Shown here piece by piece: positions 57,612 to 64,000 of a stretch of DNA of 64,000 bases. The position numbers and the translations under genes are program-made. Source of the DNA: Massilia agrisoli (lineage in GTDB: Bacteria > Pseudomonadota > Gammaproteobacteria > Burkholderiales > Burkholderiaceae_D); contig NZ_JAJHPV010000009.1 of the NCBI RefSeq assembly GCF_020831365.1, forward strand, positions 248,001 through 312,000. Direction: 5' to 3'. Position 1 is the stretch's first letter; each line of letters begins with the position of its first letter. The notes beneath the pieces were generated by a model. That model did no database searches. It was not told the origin of the DNA and was given only the letters and a program-made list of their open reading frames with translations.

Positions 57612-58862
57612 ATGGACAAGCTCCAGATTGTCGGCGGCAAGCGCCTCAATGGCGACATCACTATCTCCGGCGCCAAAAACGCCGCATTGCCGATCCTGTG
57701 CGCCGGCCTCCTGACCGCGGGCGACCTCGAACTGACCAACGTGCCGCGCCTGCATGACGTGAAGACCATCCTGCGCATCCTCGCCGAGACCGGGCTGAAG
57801 GTCGACCACGACGACGAGCGCGTGACCCTGAACGGCAGCGGCATCGACAAGCTGGAAGCATCCTACGAGCTGGTGAAAACGATGCGCGCCTCGATCCTGG
57901 TACTGGGCCCGCTGCTGGCGCGTTTCGGCGAAGCCAAGGTGTCGCTGCCCGGCGGCTGCGCGATCGGTTCGCGCCCTGTCGACCAGCACATCAAGGGCCT
58001 GCAGGCACTGGGCGCCGAGATCTCGATCGAAGGCGGCTACATCTACGCCAAGTGTAAAAAGCTCAAGGGTGCGCGCATCCACACCGACATGATTACCGTC
58101 ACCGGCACCGAGAACCTGCTGATGGCCGCCACCCTGGCCGAAGGCGAGACCGTGCTGGAAAACGCCGCGCGCGAGCCTGAAGTGACAGACCTGGCCAACC
58201 TCTTGGTGAAGATGGGCGCGAAGATCGACGGTATCGGCACTGACCGCCTGGTGATCCAGGGCGTGCCGGAACTGCATGGAGCGAAGCACGCGGTGATTTC
58301 CGACCGCATCGAGGCGGCGACTTTCCTGTGCGCGGTCGCCGCCACAGGGGGCGACATCAACATCACCAACACCCGGACCGACATCTTCGACGTCGCCCTC
58401 GACAAGCTGCGCGAACTCGGGCTTGACATGGTTGTCGGCGCAAATTCGATCCGCGCGACGATGAACGCGCGCCCGCGCCCGGTCTCGTTCCGTACCACCG
58501 AATACCCGGGCTTCCCGACCGACATGCAGGCCCAGTTCATGGCTGTCAACACGATCGCGTCGGGCACCAGCCGCGTCACCGAGACCATTTTCGAGAACCG
58601 CTTCATGCACGTGCAGGAGATGAACCGCCTTGGCGCCAGCATCCAGACGGAGGGCAACACCGCCTTTATCAAAGGCGTCGAGCGCCTCGTGGGCGCACCT
58701 GTGATGGCGACCGACCTGCGCGCATCGGCCTCGCTGGTGATCGCCGCGATGGCTGCCGAAGGCACCACCGTTATCGACCGCATCTATCACCTCGACCGTG
58801 GCTATGACCGCATGGAAGCGAAGCTGTCGGCAGTTGGCGCCGACGTCGTCCGGATCAAGTAA
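57612..58862 (+). CDS. murA: UDP-N-acetylglucosamine 1-carboxyvinyltransferase
   Basis: The 416-residue product is full length for MurA. It has the N-terminal G-A-K-N-A-A-L-P-I, the fosfomycin-sensitive catalytic Cys at C116 in [14 protein letters not shown], and the C-terminal [15 protein letters not shown]. It adds enolpyruvate to UDP-GlcNAc, the first committed step of peptidoglycan synthesis. hisG begins directly after its stop codon. Confidence 0.97.
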   Translation: MDKLQIVGGKRLNGDITISGAKNAALPILCAGLLTAGDLELTNVPRLHDVKTILRILAETGLKVDHDDERVTLNGSGIDKLEASYELVKTMRASILVLGPLLARFGEAKVSLPGGCAIGSRPVDQHIKGLQALGAEISIEGGYIYAKCKKLKGARIHTDMITVTGTENLLMAATLAEGETVLENAAREPEVTDLANLLVKMGAKIDGIGTDRLVIQGVPELHGAKHAVISDRIEAATFLCAVAATGGDINITNTRTDIFDVALDKLRELGLDMVVGANSIRATMNARPRPVSFRTTEYPGFPTDMQAQFMAVNTIASGTSRVTETIFENRFMHVQEMNRLGASIQTEGNTAFIKGVERLVGAPVMATDLRASASLVIAAMAAEGTTVIDRIYHLDRGYDRMEAKLSAVGADVVRIK

Positions 58863-59537
58863 ATGAGCGAAGTATTCAACCCGGCCAAGCGCCAGCTGAT
58901 TTTGGCGCTGTCGAAAGGCCGCATCTTCGAGGACACGCTGCCGCTGCTGGAGGCGGCCGGCATCACCGTCACCGAAAATCCCGAGACCTCGCGCAAGCTG
59001 ATCCTCGACACCAGCGACCCTGACGTGCGCGTGATCATCGTGCGCGCCAGCGACGTGCCGACCTACGTGCAGTACGGGGCGGCCGACTTCGGCGTGGCCG
59101 GCAAGGACGTGCTGCTCGAGCACGGCGGCGAAGGCCTGTACCAGCCGATCGACCTGAAGATCGCCGCCTGCCGCATGTCGGTCGCGGTGCACGCCGGCTT
59201 CGATTACGAGACCGCCGTGCGCCAGGGCGCGCGCCTGCGCGTGGCCACCAAGTTCGTCCAGACCGCGCGCGAGCACTTTGCCGCCAAGGGCGTGCACGTC
59301 GACCTGATCAAGCTGTATGGCTCGATGGAGCTGGCCCCGCTGGTCGGCCTGTCGGACGCCATCGTCGACGTTGTCTCCACCGGCAGCACGCTGCGCGCCA
59401 ACAACCTGGTCGAAGTCGAGAAGATCATGGATATCTCGTCGCGCCTCGTCGTCAACCAGGCCGCACTCAAACTCAAGCGCGAGCGTCTGCAACCTATCCT
59501 GGCAGCGTTCGAACGCGCCTCGGGCATCGCAAAGTAA
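58863..59537 (+). CDS. hisG: ATP phosphoribosyltransferase, short form
   Basis: The 224-residue length is that of the short HisG, which needs the regulatory HisZ. It shows [11 protein letters not shown], the phosphoribosyl site [12 protein letters not shown], and Y-G-S-M-E-L-A-P. It makes phosphoribosyl-ATP, the first step of histidine synthesis. No hisZ is in this window. The gene starts directly after the murA stop. Confidence 0.97.
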   Translation: MSEVFNPAKRQLILALSKGRIFEDTLPLLEAAGITVTENPETSRKLILDTSDPDVRVIIVRASDVPTYVQYGAADFGVAGKDVLLEHGGEGLYQPIDLKIAACRMSVAVHAGFDYETAVRQGARLRVATKFVQTAREHFAAKGVHVDLIKLYGSMELAPLVGLSDAIVDVVSTGSTLRANNLVEVEKIMDISSRLVVNQAALKLKRERLQPILAAFERASGIAK

Positions 59538-59543
59538 TCAAAC

Positions 59544-60860
59544 ATGACCATCCAGATCCGCAAACTCGATTCCCTTGATGCCGGCTTCAGGCAGCAGCTG
59601 GACACATTGCTGGCGTTCGAAGCGTCCACCGACGACGCCATCGAAAGCGCGGTCGCGAAGATTTTGAAGGATGTCAAAGTGCGCGGCGACGCCGCCGTGC
59701 TGGAATATACCAACCGCTTCGACCGGGTCAGCGCGTCAGGCATGGCCGCATTCGATATCGGCCAGGATGAATTGCAGGCAGCATTAAGCAGCCTGCCGCA
59801 GGCGCAGCGGGAGGCGCTGCAGGTGGCCGCCCATCGCATCCGCGTGTTCCACGAGCGCCAGAAGCAGGAACTGGGCGGCTTTACCTACACCGAGCCTGAC
59901 GGCACGGTGCTGGGCCAGCGCATCACGCCGCTCGACCGCGTCGGCATCTATGTCCCCGGCGGCAAGGCAACCTATCCGTCCTCGGTGCTGATGAACGCGA
60001 TTCCCGCCAAGGTGGCTGGCGTCGCAGAGATCATCATGGTGGTGCCGACGCCTGACGGGGTAAAGAACCAGATCGTGCTGGCCGCCGCCGCGATTGCCGG
60101 GGTCACCCGCGTCATCACCATCGGCGGCGCCCAGGCAGTCGGCGCGCTCGCATACGGTACCGAGACCATTGCGGCGGTCGACAAGATCGTCGGCCCCGGC
60201 AACGCCTACGTGGCCGCCGCCAAGCGCCGCGTGTTCGGCACCGTCGGCATCGACATGATCGCCGGCCCCTCCGAAATCCTGGTGCTGTGCGACGGCACCA
60301 CCGACCCTGACTGGGTCGCGATGGACCTGTTCTCGCAGGCCGAGCACGACGAACTGGCGCAGGCCATCATGCTGTGCCCCGACGCTGGCTACATCGCGCA
60401 GGTCGAGGCCAGCATCCACAAGCTGCTGCCGACGATGGCGCGCCAGGACACCATCCGCACCTCGATGACGGACCGCGGCGCGCTGGTCAAGGTGCGCGAC
60501 ATGGAGGAAGCCTGCGAGATCGCCAACGCCATCGCCGCCGAGCACCTTGAAATCTCCGCCGAGAACCCGCAGCAGTGGGCCGACAAGATCCGCCATGCGG
60601 GCGCCATGTTCCTCGGCCGCTTCTCGTCAGAGTCGCTGGGCGACTACTGCTGCGGCCCTAACCACGTGCTGCCGACGTCGCGCACTGCGCGTTTCTCGTC
60701 GCCGCTGGGCGTGTACGACTTCCAGAAGCGCTCGTCGATCCTTTACGTCAGCGAAGCCGGCGCGCAAACGCTCGGCAAGGTCGCGGCCGAACTGGCCTAC
60801 GGCGAAGGCCTGCAGGCGCACGCCCGCAGCGCCGAACTGCGCCTGAAGCCCCAGCCATGA
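59544..60860 (+). CDS. hisD: Histidinol dehydrogenase
   Basis: The 438-residue product has the HisD pattern: [45 protein letters not shown], and the zinc-site D-L-x-x-Q-A-E-H-D. It oxidises histidinol to histidine in two NAD steps. Its stop overlaps the start of the methyltransferase gene by 4 bases. Confidence 0.97.
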   Translation: MTIQIRKLDSLDAGFRQQLDTLLAFEASTDDAIESAVAKILKDVKVRGDAAVLEYTNRFDRVSASGMAAFDIGQDELQAALSSLPQAQREALQVAAHRIRVFHERQKQELGGFTYTEPDGTVLGQRITPLDRVGIYVPGGKATYPSSVLMNAIPAKVAGVAEIIMVVPTPDGVKNQIVLAAAAIAGVTRVITIGGAQAVGALAYGTETIAAVDKIVGPGNAYVAAAKRRVFGTVGIDMIAGPSEILVLCDGTTDPDWVAMDLFSQAEHDELAQAIMLCPDAGYIAQVEASIHKLLPTMARQDTIRTSMTDRGALVKVRDMEEACEIANAIAAEHLEISAENPQQWADKIRHAGAMFLGRFSSESLGDYCCGPNHVLPTSRTARFSSPLGVYDFQKRSSILYVSEAGAQTLGKVAAELAYGEGLQAHARSAELRLKPQP

Positions 60861-61675
60861 CCGCTTGGGTCAACCAGGTGTTCTGCGAGGACGCCTTGAG
60901 CGGCCTTGCGCGCATCCCGGACGGGTCGATCGACCTGATCCTGACCGACCCGCCCTATAACCTCGGCAAGGACTATGGCAATGCGTCCGACCAGCAGAGC
61001 GTCGACGCCTACCTGGCCTGGACCGAGCAGTGGATCGATGCGGCGCTGCCCAAGCTTAAACCCAACGGCAGCCTGTACATCTTCCTGACCTGGCGCTTTT
61101 CGCCGGAGATCTTCGTGATGCTGAAAAAGCGCATGACGATGATGAACGAGATTATCTGGGACCGCCGGGTGCCGTCGATGGGCGGCAGCGTGCGCAGCTT
61201 CTCGTCGGTGCACGACACCATCGGTTTCTTCGTGAACCGCAAGGACTACTATTTCGACCTCGACGCCGTGCGCATCCCGTACGACGCCGCCACCAAGAAG
61301 GCGCGTTCGCGTTCGATTTTCGTTGGCGCCAAATGGCTGGAAGTAGGCTACAACCCGAAGGACCTGTGGAGCGTGTCGCGCCTTCACCGCGAGCATCCGG
61401 AGCGCGCCGACCACCCGACCCAGAAGCCGCTCGAAATCATCGAGCGCATGGTCAAGGCCTCCTGCCCACCTGGCGGCGTGGTGCTCGATCCATTCATGGG
61501 CAGCGGTACCACGGCGCTGGCGGCCCAGCGCTGCGAGCGCAACTTCGTCGGCTTCGAGCTCAATGCCGACTACTGCGCGATTATCGAAAGCCGTTTGGCC
61601 GCACCCGGGCCGCAGCCGACCCGCAAGGCCGCCAAACGCAAGACCGCCGCCACCGCGGTCGCGAACCAGGAGTAA
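60857..61675 (+). CDS. Orphan DNA methyltransferase, N6-adenine beta class (or N4-cytosine)
   Basis: The 272-residue product has the catalytic motif IV D31-P-P-Y34 (T-D-P-P-Y-N-L-G) near the N-terminus. The AdoMet-binding motif I is near the C-terminus (D211-P-F-M-G-S-G-T-T219), followed by G-F-E-L-N-A-D-Y, i.e. permuted beta-class order. DPPY favours N6-adenine, though some N4-cytosine enzymes share it. No restriction enzyme gene is adjacent. It overlaps hisD by 4 bases and precedes hisC by 3, so it is translated as part of the his operon. The Lys/Ala-rich C-terminus may be a DNA-contact tail. Recognition site unknown. Confidence 0.92.
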   Translation: MTAWVNQVFCEDALSGLARIPDGSIDLILTDPPYNLGKDYGNASDQQSVDAYLAWTEQWIDAALPKLKPNGSLYIFLTWRFSPEIFVMLKKRMTMMNEIIWDRRVPSMGGSVRSFSSVHDTIGFFVNRKDYYFDLDAVRIPYDAATKKARSRSIFVGAKWLEVGYNPKDLWSVSRLHREHPERADHPTQKPLEIIERMVKASCPPGGVVLDPFMGSGTTALAAQRCERNFVGFELNADYCAIIESRLAAPGPQPTRKAAKRKTAATAVANQE

Positions 61676-61678
61676 GGC

Positions 61679-62770
61679 ATGCTTGAAAAGCTGATTGAAA
61701 ATACCATCCGTCCGGACGTGCGCGCGCTGGCCACCTACCACGTGCCCGATGCAAGCGGCTATATCAAGCTCGACGCGATGGAAAACCCCTACGCGCTGCC
61801 GGACCGCCTGCGCACCGAGCTGGCGATGCGGCTGGCCGATGCGGTGCTGAACCGCTATCCGGTTCCCACCTACGCCACCCTGAAGCAGAAGATCCGCGCC
61901 AACCTGGGCGTGCCGGAAGGCTTCGACGTCATCCTCGGCAACGGTTCGGACGAAATCATCAGCATCATCGCGACCGCGGTGGCGCGTACCGACCGGCGCG
62001 CCGTCATCATGGCGCCGGTTCCCGCGTTCGTGATGTTCGCGCGCTCGGCCCAGATGGCCGGCTGCGACTTCGTCGGCGTGCCGCTCAAGGCCGACTTCTC
62101 GCTCGACCGCGAAGCCATGCTGGCCGCGATCGCCCAGCATAAGCCGGCGGCGCTGTTCCTGGCCTACCCGAACAACCCGACCGGCAACCTGTTCGACGAA
62201 GCGGACATGGAGGCGATCATCGAGGCGCTGGGAGACACTGGCATCGCCGTGGTGGACGAAGCCTACGGGCCGTTCGCCCAGGCAAGCTTCATGGACCGCC
62301 TGCCGCGCTATCCGAACCTGGTGGTGATGCGCACCTTGTCCAAGCTTGGCCTGGCCGGCATCCGCCTCGGCTACCTGGCGGCCAGCCCGGCGCTGCTGGA
62401 GCAGCTGGACAAGGTACGCCCGCCCTACAACGTGAACGTGCTGACCCAGGTGGCCGCCGAATTTGCGCTCGATCACATCGACGTGCTGAACGCCCAGGCC
62501 GACGCGCTCAATGCGGCGCGCAACGAGCTGGCGGCAAGCCTCGCCACGCTGCCCGGCGTGACCGTTTTCCCTTCGCGCGCCAACTTCCTGCTGGTGCGCG
62601 TACCCGATGCTGATCGTGCTTGCGCGCAACTCCTAGCGGACAAGATCATGATCAAAAATATGAGTAAAATGCACGGACTGCTGGCGAATTGCATCCGTGT
62701 TACCGTGAGTACTCCAGAAGAAAATTCCGCCTTCGTCGAGGCCCTGCGGGCCGCCCTCGAAACGCGCTGA
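61679..62770 (+). CDS. hisC: Histidinol-phosphate aminotransferase
   Basis: The 363-residue product has the class I/II aminotransferase core with the HisC pattern: Y-P-V-P-T-Y-A-T-L, L-G-N-G-S-D-E-I-I, Y-P-N-N-P-T-G-N-L-F, V-D-E-A-Y-G-P-F-A, and the PLP-binding Lys in T-L-S-K-L-G-L-A-G-I-R-L-G-Y. It makes histidinol phosphate from imidazole-acetol phosphate. It begins 3 bases after the methyltransferase stop. Confidence 0.96.
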   Translation: MLEKLIENTIRPDVRALATYHVPDASGYIKLDAMENPYALPDRLRTELAMRLADAVLNRYPVPTYATLKQKIRANLGVPEGFDVILGNGSDEIISIIATAVARTDRRAVIMAPVPAFVMFARSAQMAGCDFVGVPLKADFSLDREAMLAAIAQHKPAALFLAYPNNPTGNLFDEADMEAIIEALGDTGIAVVDEAYGPFAQASFMDRLPRYPNLVVMRTLSKLGLAGIRLGYLAASPALLEQLDKVRPPYNVNVLTQVAAEFALDHIDVLNAQADALNAARNELAASLATLPGVTVFPSRANFLLVRVPDADRACAQLLADKIMIKNMSKMHGLLANCIRVTVSTPEENSAFVEALRAALETR

Positions 62771-62817
62771 TTCCTTCGACGAGTTTGCAATGATGTCGTA
62801 TTAACCGAGCCATTTTC

Positions 62818-63408
62818 ATGACCCGCACCGCAGAAATAACGCGCAACACCAACGAGACGAAAATCCGCGTCGCGATCAACCTTGACGGCACCGGCCAGCA
62901 AAAGCTGAACACCGGCGTGCCCTTCCTGGACCACATGCTCGACCAGATCGCGCGCCATGGCCTGATCGACCTCGATATCGAGTGCATCGGCGACCTGCAT
63001 ATCGACGCCCACCACTCGGTCGAAGACACCGGCATCACGCTCGGCATGGCGGTCGCCCAGGCCATTGGCGACAAGAAGGGCATCCGCCGCTACGGCCACG
63101 CCTACGTGCCCTTGGACGAAGCGCTGTCGCGCGTGGTGATCGATTTCTCGGGCCGTCCGGGGCTGGAGATGCACGTGCCATGGAAGCGCGCGATGATCGG
63201 CAATTTCGACGTCGACCTGGCGCACGAATTCTTCCAGGGCTTCGTCAACCACGCGCTGGTGTCGCTGCACATCGATAACCTGCGCGGCGAGAACGCCCAC
63301 CACCAGTGCGAGACCGTGTTCAAGGCCTTCGGCCGCGCGCTGCGCATGGCCGCCGAGCTCGACGACCGCGCGCTTGGCACCATCCCGTCGACCAAAGGCA
63401 GCCTGTAA
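62818..63408 (+). CDS. hisB: Imidazoleglycerol-phosphate dehydratase
   Basis: The 196-residue product is a stand-alone dehydratase. It has [13 protein letters not shown], the metal-ligand [11 protein letters not shown], and [15 protein letters not shown]. There is no phosphatase domain, unlike the bifunctional enterobacterial HisB. No marC-type gene separates it from hisH. Confidence 0.97.
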   Translation: MTRTAEITRNTNETKIRVAINLDGTGQQKLNTGVPFLDHMLDQIARHGLIDLDIECIGDLHIDAHHSVEDTGITLGMAVAQAIGDKKGIRRYGHAYVPLDEALSRVVIDFSGRPGLEMHVPWKRAMIGNFDVDLAHEFFQGFVNHALVSLHIDNLRGENAHHQCETVFKAFGRALRMAAELDDRALGTIPSTKGSL

Positions 63409-63428
63409 CCAACCGACTGCCCACTCTC

Positions 63429-64000
63429 ATGAATAAAATTGTTGTAGTCGATTACGGCATGGGCAACCTGCGCTCCGTCGCGCAGGCGCTGCGGGCCGTG
63501 GCGCCTGACGCCGAGGTGCTCATTTCCGGCGAAGTAGCTGACATCGACAGCGCCGACCGCATCGTGCTGCCCGGCCAGGGCGCCATGCGCGACTGCATGC
63601 GCAGCCTGCGCGAATCCGGCGTGCAGGATGCGCTGCTGCGCGCCGCCAAAACCCGCCCGATGATGGGCGTGTGCGTGGGCGAGCAGATGCTGTTCGACGT
63701 CAGCGAAGAAGGCGACACGCCCGGCCTCGGCCTGTTGCCGGGCAAGGTGGTGCGCTTCCAGCTTGAAGGCCGGCGGCAAGGAGACGGCTCGCGCTTCAAG
63801 GTGCCGCAGATGGGCTGGAACCGGGTGCGCCAGTCGGCCGCCCACCCGCTGTGGAACGGCATCGAGGACAACAGCTACTTCTACTTCGTGCACAGTTTTT
63901 ATGCGCAGCCTTCGCTGCCTTCGGACGTCATCGGCGAGACCGATTACGGCGGCGATTTCTGCTGCGCGGTCGCGCGCGACAATATCGTCGCCACCCAGTT
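63429..64000 (+). CDS. hisH: Imidazole glycerol phosphate synthase, glutamine amidotransferase subunit (partial)
   Basis: The first ~190 residues are present and run off the window end. The class I amidotransferase nucleophile is C82 in [11 protein letters not shown], and Y-F-V-H-S-F-Y is visible near the truncation. It supplies ammonia to HisF. hisA, hisF and others are expected just beyond the window. Confidence 0.95.
   Translation, partial: MNKIVVVDYGMGNLRSVAQALRAVAPDAEVLISGEVADIDSADRIVLPGQGAMRDCMRSLRESGVQDALLRAAKTRPMMGVCVGEQMLFDVSEEGDTPGLGLLPGKVVRFQLEGRRQGDGSRFKVPQMGWNRVRQSAAHPLWNGIEDNSYFYFVHSFYAQPSLPSDVIGETDYGGDFCCAVARDNIVATQ

Overview
The window looks like a chromosome segment of a betaproteobacterium of the Oxalobacteraceae, closest in feel to Massilia/Telluria. 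This rests on high-GC coding sequence and on Burkholderiales-type gene order (mlaFEDACB, a YadGH-like ABC exporter, a BolA gene, murA, then hisG-D-C-B-H). It also rests on aceK, a LiuR/isovaleryl-CoA dehydrogenase pair, and a RAYT transposase with dispersed palindromic repeats. Species assignment is inference; no rRNA or tRNA gene was seen.

Layout. 1-8.6 kb: truncated dacB-type PBP4, a fused SpmA/SpmB membrane protein, a family 5 solute-binding protein, a TonB-dependent receptor closed by a clear terminator, a Tat-type LD-carboxypeptidase and an unknown protein. 9-18 kb: acyl-CoA/fatty-acid metabolism (acyl-CoA dehydrogenase, SDR, thiolase), aceK, isovaleryl-CoA dehydrogenase, and LiuR with two matching operator palindromes, one facing a metallo-beta-lactamase-fold hydrolase. 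18-27 kb: small regulator, ubiX-grxD, tex, SNF2 helicase, MFS transporter. 27.4-37.1 kb: a minus-strand ion-homeostasis block with P-type ATPase (5' end frame-disrupted), universal stress protein, a seven-gene overlapping Mrp/Mnh-type antiporter operon, and nhaA. 37-40 kb: a two-component pair and a RAYT transposase. 40-46.5 kb: gltB-gltD.

46.6-50.8 kb is the most unusual region. It is an AT-richer three-gene operon encoding an SMC/RecF-like ATPase with a DQPED Walker B, a histidine-kinase-like protein with an N-terminal helical part, and a receiver domain fused to an aminoglycoside-phosphotransferase/protein-kinase-like domain. It sits directly after gltD and is followed by a second, diverged copy of the gltD 3' end, so it looks like inserted DNA. 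It has the architecture of a signalling or defence island that I cannot match to a named system.

51.5-64 kb: the mla outer-membrane lipid asymmetry operon, the YadGH-like exporter, a BolA gene, murA and the his operon. An orphan adenine DNA methyltransferase sits between hisD and hisC. The window ends inside hisH.
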